From contig NZ_VEWL01000012.1 in the NCBI RefSeq assembly GCF_006376685.1, forward strand, positions 62,001-126,000: a stretch of DNA of 64,000 bases. The letters run 5' to 3'. The DNA comes from Ochrobactrum teleogrylli. Lineage in GTDB: Bacteria > Pseudomonadota > Alphaproteobacteria > Rhizobiales > Rhizobiaceae. How positions within the stretch are numbered: the stretch's first letter is position 1; every line of letters starts with the position of its first letter. Of the stretch, positions 18,139 to 26,693 are shown one piece after another. The notes under the pieces were generated by a model, which was not told where the DNA came from, ran no database searches, and worked only from the letters and a program-made list of their open reading frames with translations. The position numbers and the translations under genes were made by a program.

Positions 18139-18315
18139 ACAATGAAGTATATTTCCCTGCAAAATTCGAAGAGATGAGTGTTATTTAAAAATAATTATAT
18201 AAAGCTCATAAATATATGAGATATTTCAACCATCAACATCGAAAAATAACGGGGAAATTTCAGCTATGTCGCATATATATGTTAAATTAGAAAAAAATTC
18301 CAATAAACAACGCCC

Positions 18316-18348
18316 GATTGATCCATTAAACTAATTTAACGATCAATC
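18316..18348. promoter_or_regulatory. 33-base dyad, candidate operator
   Basis: GATTGATC (18316-18323) and GATCAATC (18341-18348) are exact inverted copies, enclosing TTAAA (18326-18330) and TTTAA (18335-18339), also inverted. It lies about 150 bases upstream of the Lrp-type gene. The AT-rich symmetric form suits an Lrp/AsnC site or a regulator of the autotransporter; binding is inferred only. Confidence 0.5.
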
Positions 18349-18496
18349 CGAGAGCGCTCGTTCGATAAGGGCTGATGGCCATATTTTACATTGAGCCGCT
18401 GTGATTCCTGTAGCTCTATTGGCAGGCAATTAGCCACCGCCAATCGCCCTATCACGCTCGTAAATGCAAGCAAGGTGGTAAATCGGGGAGAAAAGT

Positions 18497-18964
18497 TTGC
18501 CTGATCTCGACAAGACGGACCGTCGTATATTGACGATCCTGCAATCTGAAGGTCGTATCACCAATAGTGACCTTGCCCATCGGCTTGGCATTCCGCAAAC
18601 GTCCATGAGCGACCGCTTCCGCCGTCTCCAACGCGACGGTTTTATTACTGGGTTCGGTTGCAGACTCGATCCGGCTCTGATCGGCTTCGATTTGCTGGTG
18701 TTCATTGAAGTCCTGCTAGATAAAACAACCCCGGATGTGTTCGAGAAATTTGCAAGCGCTGTGCGACTTGCGCCGGAAGTGCTGGAGTGCCACATGGTCG
18801 CTGGCGGCTTCGACTATCTGGTCAAGACGAGGCTGCCGAATATGGCGTCCTATCGGCGCTTTCTGGGGGAGATTGTCCTCGCCTGGCCGGGCGTTTGTGA
18901 AACGCGCACTTATGCCGTTATGGAAGAAATCAAAAACGACGGCGCGCTGTCGCTGTTTCTTTGA
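18497..18964 (+). CDS. Lrp/AsnC-family transcriptional regulator
   Basis: A 155-residue feast/famine regulator. The N-terminal helix-turn-helix reads RITNSDLAHRLGI then SMSDRFRRLQRDGFI (about residues 20-52), and the C-terminal RAM effector-binding domain includes VLECHMVAGGFDYLVK and a final YAVMEEIK segment. The start is TTG 18497 with GGGGAG at 18485-18490; no ATG in frame gives the complete helix-turn-helix. It converges on a branched-chain-type ABC operon, which makes amino-acid-like effectors plausible, but which genes it controls is not shown. Confidence 0.88.
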   Translation: MPDLDKTDRRILTILQSEGRITNSDLAHRLGIPQTSMSDRFRRLQRDGFITGFGCRLDPALIGFDLLVFIEVLLDKTTPDVFEKFASAVRLAPEVLECHMVAGGFDYLVKTRLPNMASYRRFLGEIVLAWPGVCETRTYAVMEEIKNDGALSLFL

Positions 18965-18975
18965 TCAAATACGAA

Positions 18976-18993
18976 AAGGGGCCAGGGCCCCTT
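18976..18993. terminator. Hairpin between lrp-type gene and livF
   Basis: AAGGGGC (18976-18982) and GCCCCTT (18987-18993) form a compact stem with a CAGG loop between two converging genes. The following T-tract is short, so termination may be partial. Confidence 0.6.
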
Positions 18994-19029
18994 CTCCGAT
19001 AAATAGGTCCGCTGTCTGGAAAGTGCGTT

Positions 19030-19758
19030 TCAGGCAGCCGTTTCTATTTCTGCACCGAGATAGAGCTTTCGCATTGCAGGATCGTCAAGCAGGTCTGACG
19101 CCCTCGCGGTTAGCGCCACCTGACCCAGGGAAAGCACATAAGCACGATCAGCAATGCCCAGCGCTTCAAAGGCGTTCTGTTCAACCATCAGAATGCACAT
19201 GTTTTCGCTGTCGCGGATCGAAGCAATCGCGTCGAAGACATCATGCATCATTAGAGGCGACAGCCCTGCGGACGGTTCGTCGAGTAACAGGATTTCCGGA
19301 CCCGCAATGAGCGCCCGTGCCAGCGACAGGATCTGCCGCTCACCACCGGAGAGTGCCGAGGCTTTGCGGTTCTTTTTGCCGGCAAGCGCCGGGTACTGCT
19401 CCATGAGTGTGTTGAAGCGATTTTCCTTCTCTTGCTTGGATAAGAGCCGCGCACCCAGCATGATGTTTTCAAAGACGGTGAGCGTTCCGAAAACATTATC
19501 CGTTTGCGGCACATAACCGACCTTGTGGTGCCGCACTTTTTCGTGGATCGGCACATTGCTGACGTCTTGGCCGTGAAACGCAATGCTACCTGCACGCGGT
19601 CGCACATAACCGGCTATCGTTTTCAGAAGGGTCGACTTTCCACAGCCATTGGGTCCCAGGATAGTCACGATTTCACGGGGATTGGCTGTGAGCGAAATGC
19701 CCGTAAGAATATCGGCACCGTCACCATAGCCAGCACGAATGTCCTTGGCTTCGATCAT
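19030..19758 (-). CDS. HAAT ABC transporter ATPase, LivF type (system 1)
   Basis: A 242-residue cytoplasmic ATPase of the branched-chain amino acid/amide (HAAT) transporter family. Walker A LGPNGCGKSTLL (about residue 34), the Q-loop VGYVPQTDNVFG, signature ALSGGERQILSLARA, Walker B ILLLDEPSAGLSP and VEQNAFEAL are all present. It overlaps livG by 4 bases and is the last gene of the system 1 operon (binding protein, LivH, LivM, LivG, LivF). The ligand class includes branched-chain amino acids, amides, urea, aromatic and dicarboxylic acids. Here the adjacent CoA-transferase pathway suggests a carboxylate. Confidence 0.9.
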   Translation of the reverse strand: MIEAKDIRAGYGDGADILTGISLTANPREIVTILGPNGCGKSTLLKTIAGYVRPRAGSIAFHGQDVSNVPIHEKVRHHKVGYVPQTDNVFGTLTVFENIMLGARLLSKQEKENRFNTLMEQYPALAGKKNRKASALSGGERQILSLARALIAGPEILLLDEPSAGLSPLMMHDVFDAIASIRDSENMCILMVEQNAFEALGIADRAYVLSLGQVALTARASDLLDDPAMRKLYLGAEIETAA

Positions 19759-20513
19759 AATGCTGTCTTCCCCTTTTCAACCGCCTTCCCGAGATAGGCT
19801 TCCACAACCCGCGGATTGTCTTCCAGTTCCCGCGGTGTACAATCTGCAATGATCTCGCCACGATCAAGAACCACACAGCGTGAACAAAGTTCGCGGATGA
19901 ACAGCATGTCATGCTCAACCACCAGGATAGCAAGACCGGCATCGCGATAGCGCTTGAGGATCGAGACCATGTCGGCTCTGAGATTGGGGTGAACACCGGC
20001 AGTCGGTTCATCCAGGCAGAGCAGTTTTGGTCGGCTACGCAAGGCTGTTGCTACCGAAAGCAGTTTTTTCTGCCCGCCAGATAAAGCGCTAGCGGGAAGT
20101 TCAGCAACATGCGTCAAGCGGAAAGCTTCCAATAGCGTTTCCAGTTCGTTGTCGAACCGGAATGCCTTGAAGACAGAACCGAGGCTGGCCTCGGCGCTTG
20201 CACCCGCCTGCAGCACTTCTCGAACCGTCATCTTGTGCGGCATGGAGGGAAGCTGAAACGTGCGTACGAGACCTTGCGCCGTGATGCGTTGTGGCGAACC
20301 GTTGGTTATATCTGCTCCACCGAGGCGGATGCTGCCACCATCCGCCGAGAGGAATCCGGAGATAATGTTGAGTGCAGTGCTCTTGCCCGAACCATTGGGA
20401 CCAAGCAGGCCTACGATTTCGCCCGCTGCGACGTTGAAATTGACGCCTTCCAGCACGCGATGAGCGCCGAATGCCTTGGAGACATTGCTGAGTTCCAGAA
20501 GCTTACCGGCCAT
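19755..20513 (-). CDS. HAAT ABC transporter ATPase, LivG type (system 1)
   Basis: A 252-residue ATPase partner of LivF. Walker A GLLGPNGSGKSTAL (about residue 36), LVRTFQLPSM, signature ALSGGQKKLLSVATA, Walker B LLCLDEPTAGVHP and VVEHDM are visible. The signature-motif arrangement and the longer helical insert are typical of LivG. I chose ATG 20513 (MAGKLLELSN) because it matches family length; the frame stays open further upstream inside livM. Its first 11 bases overlap livM and its stop overlaps the livF start, so translation is coupled. Confidence 0.9.
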   Translation of the reverse strand: MAGKLLELSNVSKAFGAHRVLEGVNFNVAAGEIVGLLGPNGSGKSTALNIISGFLSADGGSIRLGGADITNGSPQRITAQGLVRTFQLPSMPHKMTVREVLQAGASAEASLGSVFKAFRFDNELETLLEAFRLTHVAELPASALSGGQKKLLSVATALRSRPKLLCLDEPTAGVHPNLRADMVSILKRYRDAGLAILVVEHDMLFIRELCSRCVVLDRGEIIADCTPRELEDNPRVVEAYLGKAVEKGKTAL

Positions 20514-21393
20514 AGCTGCCTCCAATTTTTTCGGGGAACAGACCCTTGGGCCGCCAGAGCAGGAAGGCGAGAAGGCCGCCCCCGACAATGAGGAGCCGCG
20601 CAGCCGCCACAAAGTCGGTTGGCAGGTCCAGCATATCCTTGACGAACGGCACATAAGCCATGGCAAATTGCATGACGATAGCGCCTGCGACCACACCCCA
20701 ATTGTTGCCGATACCGCCGATGATCACCATCGACCAGATCAGAAATGTTTCAGGCGCTACCAACTGATCGGGACCGACGAAAGTGAGGTAATGCGCGTAT
20801 AGGAAGCCTGCAATCGCAGCAATGGCACTGCTGATCAGCATGACCGTGCGACGGATAGCGTCGAGATTGTAACCAAGAGAACGGGCCAGTTGCGGCTCTT
20901 CGCGGGTCAATTTCATCGCAAGACCATAGGAACTTCTTACAATGCGCTGACAAATAAACCAGACCAGCAACAGAACGAGGGCATAGAGGACCAGTCGCGC
21001 TGCGCCGTCGTAAGGTTTCAGTTCGGCGAACAGCAGAGGCAAACCGGAAATGCCCTGCGCACCGCCGGTCAGCGCCTGCTCGTTGGTGAGGGTTATGCGG
21101 AAAATTTCCGCGATGGACAGAGTGGCGATCCCCCAATAGTCGCTCGACAGCTTGCGTCCGAGGCGAGCGTAGAACAGCCCGAAAACTGCCGCCATCGCGA
21201 CGCCGAGAGGTAGGCCAGCCAAGGGATGCCAGCCCATGCCATTCGCGAGAGCCGCGCCGTAGGTGCCGCAACCGAAAAGCGCAATCAGTCCGAAATTGAT
21301 GAGCCCTGTGAAACCCGCTTGCAGATTGAGGCTGAGCGCCAGAATGCCATAGAGGCAGGCAATCGATGCGACATGCACGAAGAAATCAAACAC
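20503..21393 (-). CDS. HAAT ABC transporter permease, LivM type (system 1)
   Basis: A 296-residue inner-membrane permease with about eight hydrophobic segments. The LivM family pattern is clear: GILALSLNLQAGFTGLINFGLIALFG near the N-terminus (split by a Thr-Gly-Leu turn), RLGRKLSSDYWGIATLSIAEI and the coupling-helix sequence ARSLGYNLDAIRRTVML. It overlaps the livH stop by 8 bases and livG by 11. With LivH it forms the translocation pathway. Confidence 0.88.
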   Translation of the reverse strand: MFDFFVHVASIACLYGILALSLNLQAGFTGLINFGLIALFGCGTYGAALANGMGWHPLAGLPLGVAMAAVFGLFYARLGRKLSSDYWGIATLSIAEIFRITLTNEQALTGGAQGISGLPLLFAELKPYDGAARLVLYALVLLLVWFICQRIVRSSYGLAMKLTREEPQLARSLGYNLDAIRRTVMLISSAIAAIAGFLYAHYLTFVGPDQLVAPETFLIWSMVIIGGIGNNWGVVAGAIVMQFAMAYVPFVKDMLDLPTDFVAAARLLIVGGGLLAFLLWRPKGLFPEKIGGSYGR

Positions 21394-22291
21394 GGCTCAC
21401 CTCGCTGGTAAACAGGCCGCGCGGGCGGAACAGCAGGAACACCACAAGGATGATGAATGATGCAACCGGAGCGTAACTCGCTGGAAGGAAGTAGAAATCC
21501 GATCCGATCAGCGGGCCGATATTGGTGTTGGTGATGACCGTTTCTGCTGCGGCAATGATGATCGCGCCGACAATTGCGCCCAAAGCATTGCCAAGCCCGC
21601 CGAGAATGGCCGCGGCGAAAACCGGCAACATCATATTCGTGCCGAGGTCGATGCTGACGCTGCCGCGCATGGCAAGCGTGATGCCGCCGAGCGCCGCGAG
21701 GATACCGGAAAGGAACACGACAATGTTCGTCACCCGACGCGTGTCGATGCCTGTGGCAGAGGCAAGCACACCATTCGTCGCTGTCGCGCGCATTTCACGA
21801 CCGAGACTGGTTTTAAACAGAATGAGCGCGAAAAGGCCAAGTGCGACTGCCGTGACCACCAAGGTCGTGATCTGATGATCAGTAATGCGCGCACCGAGAA
21901 CGCGCATTGCGGGCGACACCTGCAATTTAAAACGATAAGCCGTCGGGCCGTAGGTGAGCAGGAACACAGCCGAGAGGATCATGCTCAAGGCCAGTGAGCC
22001 GATCAGCGCGATAGCTGAATCCGCCTTCAACAGACGTTCGAAAATGAGAACATTCAGGGCGACGGCGAGCAAACCGACAAGGAACACCGCGATGAGCCCG
22101 GCCACGAAGAGCGGCAGTCCCACCGCGTGCAGCGACATGGCAACGAAGGCGCCGACCACCGCATACTGGACCAGTGCGACATTGGGAAACTTGATCAGGG
22201 AGTAAACGGCACTCAATGCGACGGCAATCAGCGCCAGATCGACGGACCTGATCAGGACGTCGAAGAGGAATTGAAACATAGACATGTCCAT
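21386..22291 (-). CDS. HAAT ABC transporter permease, LivH type (system 1)
   Basis: A 301-residue permease with about eight membrane helices. Family features include AVYSLIKFPNVALVQYAVVGAF near the N-terminus (in two parts), GREMRATATNGVLASATGID as the coupling helix, and FAAAILGGLGNALGAIVG near the end. ATG 22291 (MDMSMFQF) is preferred; the open frame extends upstream to 22366 but that part reads as a non-membrane leader. It lies about 140 bases downstream of the binding-protein gene. Confidence 0.87.
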   Translation of the reverse strand: MDMSMFQFLFDVLIRSVDLALIAVALSAVYSLIKFPNVALVQYAVVGAFVAMSLHAVGLPLFVAGLIAVFLVGLLAVALNVLIFERLLKADSAIALIGSLALSMILSAVFLLTYGPTAYRFKLQVSPAMRVLGARITDHQITTLVVTAVALGLFALILFKTSLGREMRATATNGVLASATGIDTRRVTNIVVFLSGILAALGGITLAMRGSVSIDLGTNMMLPVFAAAILGGLGNALGAIVGAIIIAAAETVITNTNIGPLIGSDFYFLPASYAPVASFIILVVFLLFRPRGLFTSEVSRV

Positions 22292-22433
22292 CTGGACAGT
22301 TCCGGCGCAAGTGTGCCTTGGTCCGGAACTGTGTGAAAAGGAAAGAAGCCCCGAAACCACCGCCATCGGACGGCAGTCCGGTCCAACAGGCGATACCCGC
22401 CGCAGGTCTTGCGGCAGGTATCTCTGCTAACCA

Positions 22434-23549
22434 TCAATCGTAGGCGACGAGCTTTTCACCTTCGACCTTGAACTTCAAATAAGGCTGGTGCGTGCGCTGG
22501 CCATCGGCGTCGAACTGGATCTCGCCCGTGGCGCCTTTGACCCCTTCCTTGCCAAGATCTTCAATCGCCTTGAGTACGGCTGCTCTGTCCGTGCTGCCAG
22601 CCTTGTTGAGAGCCGCCGCTGCGAAGAGAATGGCATCATGAGCATAGCCGCCGTAAGCAGACAGGAAGCCTTCGCCGTAGGCCTTTTCATATTCGGCCTT
22701 GTAGGCCGCACCACCCTCGCCGATATAGCCCACGTCCATGCCACGGAGACCGACCTTGAACTCTGCGGGCGTATCCTTGTTCATCATCGTGATCAGGATG
22801 GAGTACCACGGCTTGCCCTGCTGCATTCCCAGCTCATAGGCTTCCTGCATGATGAGCGCGCCTTCAGTACCGTAAGCGGTGAAGACATAGGCGTCGGGAG
22901 CGGTGGCTTCCACCTGCTGCAATTCACGACGATAGGTGGACTGGCCAATCGTATACATGACGGTCGTTGCGATTTCGCCCCCCTTCGCGGTGAAGTGCTT
23001 TTTGAACTCTTCCGCAACACCCTGGCCAAAAGCATTGTTCATCGCCAGCACGGCGACCTTTTTCCAGCCATGATCGATGACGTCCTGCGCAGCAAATTCC
23101 GTCGAGACATTGTCCAGACCGACGACGCTATAGGATGTCGCACCAATTCCGCGAACGAGACCACTGGTGGACGCCGGATTGATGTGGGGCATGCCTTCCT
23201 GAACCAGATACTGGCCAAGCGGAATGGTGTTGCCGGAGGAATATTCGCCAATAACAATCGGCACCTTGTCGACCGATACCAGCTTTTTGGCAGCGTCAAT
23301 CGAAGTCTGCGGCTTGCCGCCGGAATCCTCGACGATAACCTTCAACTGCTTGCCAAGCACGCCACCCTTGGCGTTGACTTCCTTGACCGCAAGCTCGATA
23401 CCGCGACTCTGGTCCTTGCCGGTGGTGGCGCTTGCGCCGGAGAGTGGGACTACAGCTCCGATAGCGATGTCTTCAGCGTGGACCGGTGCGGCGCTTAACA
23501 GTCCGGTGAACATGGCCGCGAAAGTAGCACCAACTGCGAATTTTTTCAT
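22434..23549 (-). CDS. HAAT ABC transporter periplasmic binding protein (system 1)
   Basis: A 371-residue LivK-type binding protein. The signal peptide is MKKFAVGATFAAMFTGLLSA with likely cleavage after PVHA. The mature part begins EDIAIGAVVPLSG, followed by GVLGKQLKVIVEDSGGKP, the ligand-pocket segment IGEYSSGNTIPL and the C-terminal lobe GGYAHDAILFAAAALNKAG, all typical of type I periplasmic binding proteins for amino acids and related acids. GAGGGG precedes ATG 23549; an upstream in-frame ATG at 23561 overlaps that site. It leads the system 1 operon, 205 bases after the CoA-transferase gene, in a gap where I see no GntR-type palindrome. Confidence 0.9.
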   Translation of the reverse strand: MKKFAVGATFAAMFTGLLSAAPVHAEDIAIGAVVPLSGASATTGKDQSRGIELAVKEVNAKGGVLGKQLKVIVEDSGGKPQTSIDAAKKLVSVDKVPIVIGEYSSGNTIPLGQYLVQEGMPHINPASTSGLVRGIGATSYSVVGLDNVSTEFAAQDVIDHGWKKVAVLAMNNAFGQGVAEEFKKHFTAKGGEIATTVMYTIGQSTYRRELQQVEATAPDAYVFTAYGTEGALIMQEAYELGMQQGKPWYSILITMMNKDTPAEFKVGLRGMDVGYIGEGGAAYKAEYEKAYGEGFLSAYGGYAHDAILFAAAALNKAGSTDRAAVLKAIEDLGKEGVKGATGEIQFDADGQRTHQPYLKFKVEGEKLVAYD

Positions 23550-23754
23550 TTTACCCCTCATTGCCGTTATCTAACGGGACGGGTAAATTTAGGCATAACT
23601 CGACCGTAGCTATATACGAGATATTCAATTCAATTCGGAATTTATGCAGTGTAATCGGTTCAATTTCGTAGAAGATACGGCAGCGCGTAAGAACTGCCGT
23701 CACACATGGGTCCTCAACTATTGCTTTCCAACGAAAGCGACAAATTAGGCTCGC

Positions 23755-24984
23755 CTACAGAGAATTGCCAGCCCCGATTTTGGACCAGAGAGGTTTGTCG
23801 GGATTGGCAGCAAAGGCTGCACCAGCATCCAACATCGCGCTAATTTGACCATCGCTATACCCCAATCCGGCCAGAACCTCGCGCGTGTGATCGCCAAGGC
23901 GAGGCGGCTCGCCGACCGGCGAAGTATCCCGGCAGACCGGCACCGGAAAATCTGGCGACTGGAAGGCATAATCTGCAAAAGCGATATCTGCATATTTCTG
24001 CGGTTCGCGGGCCTGCGCGGCCGCCAGCACCCGGTCAGCGGACAAGACTTCCGTATGCCCGACACCCTCCTTACCGAGAGCGGCAGAGATCCCATCATAA
24101 TCGAATTGCGACACCGCATCAGCGACTACAGCTTCGACTTTTTCGCGATTGCGGCGACGATCACGTAACGTTGCCAGTTCCGGATCGGGAGCAAGGCCCG
24201 TCGAACGGCAGAAGCGACGCCAGTGCTCGTCGGAAAGCATCACCAGATAAATCCAGCGTCCATCGCGGGTTTCATAAGCACCATAACCGGGAATTGAAAA
24301 TTCCGGCGACGGTTCAGTTTCTGCACGTCCCAGCAATTGCGATTTCAATTGAACGCCGACAAGTTCCCGGGCCGCAATATGCAGACCGGCTTCATAAAGC
24401 CCAAGCTCGATGTTTCGACGCTCTGGCGAACCGCTTTTGTCCAGCATGGCGGCTAGAACCGCAATCACTGCATAGCAGCCCGCGAACTGATCGAGATAAG
24501 ACGGCCCAAGCCGCGAAGGGCGCCCATTGATACGATTGGAAAACATCACGCCGGTTGCAGCCTCCGCAATCGGGTTTGACGCGATTTCCTCGGCCATCGG
24601 CCCTGCGCCATAGCCGCGGATATGGCAAAAGATAATGTCGGGATTGAGCGCCCGGCAAGCCTCCCATGTCACGCCAAGCTTGCGTGCCGCACCCGGCGAT
24701 AGATTGTGCAAAACCACATCCGCGCTGACCACCAGCTTCTGGAACGCGGCTTGACCTTCCTCAGTCTGGAGATTGAGGCAGAGACTGCGCTTGCCACGAT
24801 TATATGCGATGAAAGTGCCGCTCGGACCGCCACGCACAAGGTGGCGCGTCGTTTCGCCTTCCGGGGGTTCAATCTTGATGACTTCGGCCCCCATTTCATC
24901 AAGGATGTGGGTGGCAAACGGCGCTGCAATCATTGAGCCAAGTTCAATCACCCGTTTTCCAGACAGAACACCCTTGTGCGACAT
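23755..24984 (-). CDS. Class III CoA-transferase (CaiB/BaiF), possible itaconate-type
   Basis: A 409-residue cytoplasmic CaiB/BaiF family enzyme that moves CoA from succinyl-CoA or another donor to a carboxylic acid. It starts VLSGKRVIELGSMIAAPF, the usual N-terminus, and has NRGKRSLCLNLQTEEG and the segment GPSYLDQFAG (about residue 170) with the Asp that forms the acyl-aspartyl intermediate. GGGGAGG lies 5 bases before ATG 24984; ATG 25020 is less likely. It is followed upstream in the operon by a CitE-like lyase and a hot-dog hydratase, the trio used for itaconate breakdown via itaconyl-CoA and citramalyl-CoA. The exact acid is inferred. Confidence 0.85.
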   Translation of the reverse strand: MSHKGVLSGKRVIELGSMIAAPFATHILDEMGAEVIKIEPPEGETTRHLVRGGPSGTFIAYNRGKRSLCLNLQTEEGQAAFQKLVVSADVVLHNLSPGAARKLGVTWEACRALNPDIIFCHIRGYGAGPMAEEIASNPIAEAATGVMFSNRINGRPSRLGPSYLDQFAGCYAVIAVLAAMLDKSGSPERRNIELGLYEAGLHIAARELVGVQLKSQLLGRAETEPSPEFSIPGYGAYETRDGRWIYLVMLSDEHWRRFCRSTGLAPDPELATLRDRRRNREKVEAVVADAVSQFDYDGISAALGKEGVGHTEVLSADRVLAAAQAREPQKYADIAFADYAFQSPDFPVPVCRDTSPVGEPPRLGDHTREVLAGLGYSDGQISAMLDAGAAFAANPDKPLWSKIGAGNSL

Positions 24985-25016
24985 GGAAACCTCCCCTTCG
25001 ACCCTTATCAAATTCT

Positions 25017-25829
25017 TCATGCCGCTTCCGCCAATATGGCAGCCGCGCGCGTCATCATCGGTTTGTCGATCATCTTGCCGTCAACCTGCACCGCCGCCCC
25101 TCCAGCAGCCTCAAGTGCGGCAATCACCCGCGTCGCCCAGTCGCGCTCGCTATTGGACGGTGCAAAGCCAAGGTTGACCGCATCGACCTGCTTTGGATGA
25201 ATGCAAAGCTTAGCGCCGAAGCCCAGTTCGCGACAGCGTGCGACGTCGGCAGCGATCACCGCCTCATCGGTCAGTTCCACAGTGACACCGTCGATCGGCA
25301 TGGGAAGATTGGCACCGCGCGCATGCAGTGCAATTTGAAAGCGCACCATGTCGAGAACACCGCCTGTACCGGGAATGCGCGCATCGGCCCCAAAATCGAG
25401 ATGACCGAAGGCGATGCGACGAACGGATCGCATCCGAGCCAACGCGCCCAGATTCAACAGGCCTGCCACGGTTTCAACTAGAGCAATGATTGGCGTCTTC
25501 GGTGCAAGCGCGGCGAGCGATTGCACCGTTTCCGGTTCTGCCTTCGGCAGTACAAGCACAAGGTTCGGTATATCGGCCAGTGCACGGATATCATCCTCGA
25601 ACCACTGCGTATCGGCTGCATTGATGCGAACCAATCCCGTTCCGCGCTGTGCGAGCCATTCGACCACATGGCCGCGTGCTGCATCTTTTTCAGCGGGTCC
25701 CACAGCATCTTCCAGATCAATGATGATCTGATGGGCATTGGTAGCCGCTGCTTTCGCAAAACGTTCGGGCCGATGACCTGGCACGAACAGAAAGCTGCGC
25801 GCTATCTCGAACGGTCGCCGCTCAGACAT
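25017..25829 (-). CDS. CitE-like CoA-ester lyase (citramalyl/methylmalyl-CoA lyase family)
   Basis: A 270-residue HpcH/HpaI aldolase-citrate lyase beta family protein. It cleaves 3-hydroxyacyl-CoA or 2-hydroxyacyl-CoA esters such as citramalyl-CoA (to acetyl-CoA and pyruvate) or malyl-CoA types. Visible features are SFLFVPGHRPERFAKA, IIDLEDAVGPAEK, the substrate arginine in LVRINAAD, the Mg ligands Glu in ALVETVAGLL and Asp in GHLDFGAD, and KLCIHPKQV near the end. It overlaps the hydratase gene by 8 bases and lies 32 bases before the CoA-transferase start, so the three are translated together. Confidence 0.88.
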   Translation of the reverse strand: MSERRPFEIARSFLFVPGHRPERFAKAAATNAHQIIIDLEDAVGPAEKDAARGHVVEWLAQRGTGLVRINAADTQWFEDDIRALADIPNLVLVLPKAEPETVQSLAALAPKTPIIALVETVAGLLNLGALARMRSVRRIAFGHLDFGADARIPGTGGVLDMVRFQIALHARGANLPMPIDGVTVELTDEAVIAADVARCRELGFGAKLCIHPKQVDAVNLGFAPSNSERDWATRVIAALEAAGGAAVQVDGKMIDKPMMTRAAAILAEAA

Positions 25830-26676
25830 CGAACTCTACCTCCGCCTGCATGGCCAGGGCATTGTTCGGCCCGACAGCCCAAAGCTCCAATACGTCAGAT
25901 TGGCTGCCCGTTTTTGCCTGCAGCCGGAACGGTGCGGAAACGAACAAGGGCGACATACCGCGAAACGCAAAGCGCTTCAGCCTTGCGCCTTTGCGAATTT
26001 CGCCAGCGAAATTCTGCAAGAATGTCGCCGTCAGTGGTCCATGTACGACAAGGTCGGGGTAGTGTTCTTCATTGCGGGCATAAGGAACATCGTAGTGAAT
26101 ACGGTGACCGTTGGACGTGAGGGCCGAATAGCGGAACAAGAGAACAGGATCAGGCACGATCTCATGGTCCCATCGCGCACCTTCCGGTGCAGGCGCGGGC
26201 GTTGGAGCCTTCGCGTCTGGGCTTGCCGCTTCGCGGTAAACAATATCCTGTTCTTCTTCGATGCAAAGAACCCCATCGGCGTTGATCTGGTGACGAACCG
26301 TTACGAAGACCAACCGGCCAGCCTTGCCGTTTTTCTCTACAACGTTGGAGATCGTGCTTGTCTTCTCAGCCATTACCTCGAAAGGGAGCGGCGCATGATA
26401 GGTCATGCGCCCGCCAGCCCACATGCGGCGCGGAAGACCAACATCGGGCAGGAAACCGCCTTTTCTCGGGTGGCCGTCGGGACCGATTTCGGAGCGCTTC
26501 ACAAAAGGATTGAACCACAGCCAGTGCCAGCCGGGCGGCAAAGCTGTTCCATCGCCGGGAATCTCGGCGAGATCAATCGTTGCCGCCAGCTGTTCCGCCC
26601 GCTCTCGTCCGATCCTTGCCGTTCGGCTTTCACTGCGCCCGATTACGTTAGAAAAATCACTTACACGCGTATCCAT
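25822..26676 (-). CDS. Hot-dog acyl-CoA hydratase (mesaconyl-C4-/itaconyl-CoA hydratase-like)
   Basis: A 284-residue double hot-dog protein of the FAS1-dehydratase/HTD2 type. The N-terminal half carries GWHWLWFNP and GRMTYHAPL; the C-terminal half carries FRYSALTSNGHRIHYDVPYA and YPDLVVHGPLTA, with the Asn/His hydratase residues. These features match mesaconyl-C4-CoA hydratase and the itaconyl-CoA hydratase Ich. With the adjacent lyase and CoA-transferase it would make a hydroxyacyl-CoA such as citramalyl-CoA and split it. It sits 17 bases after a second CoA-transferase gene. Family assignment is strong; the natural substrate is inferred. Confidence 0.85.
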   Translation of the reverse strand: MDTRVSDFSNVIGRSESRTARIGRERAEQLAATIDLAEIPGDGTALPPGWHWLWFNPFVKRSEIGPDGHPRKGGFLPDVGLPRRMWAGGRMTYHAPLPFEVMAEKTSTISNVVEKNGKAGRLVFVTVRHQINADGVLCIEEEQDIVYREAASPDAKAPTPAPAPEGARWDHEIVPDPVLLFRYSALTSNGHRIHYDVPYARNEEHYPDLVVHGPLTATFLQNFAGEIRKGARLKRFAFRGMSPLFVSAPFRLQAKTGSQSDVLELWAVGPNNALAMQAEVEFDV

Positions 26677-26693
26677 CTGTCCGCCCTGTCGTT

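Larger units (their letters stand above)
17762..18496. other. AT-rich divergent intergenic region (autotransporter / lrp)
   Basis: About 735 bases without a convincing gene, clearly more AT-rich than the flanks. It must contain promoters for the autotransporter (minus) and the Lrp-type regulator (plus). It holds two CGTTAATAG direct repeats near 17927 and 17956, a strong hairpin at 18091-18138 and a 33-base dyad at 18316-18348, the latter two listed separately. Confidence 0.6.
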
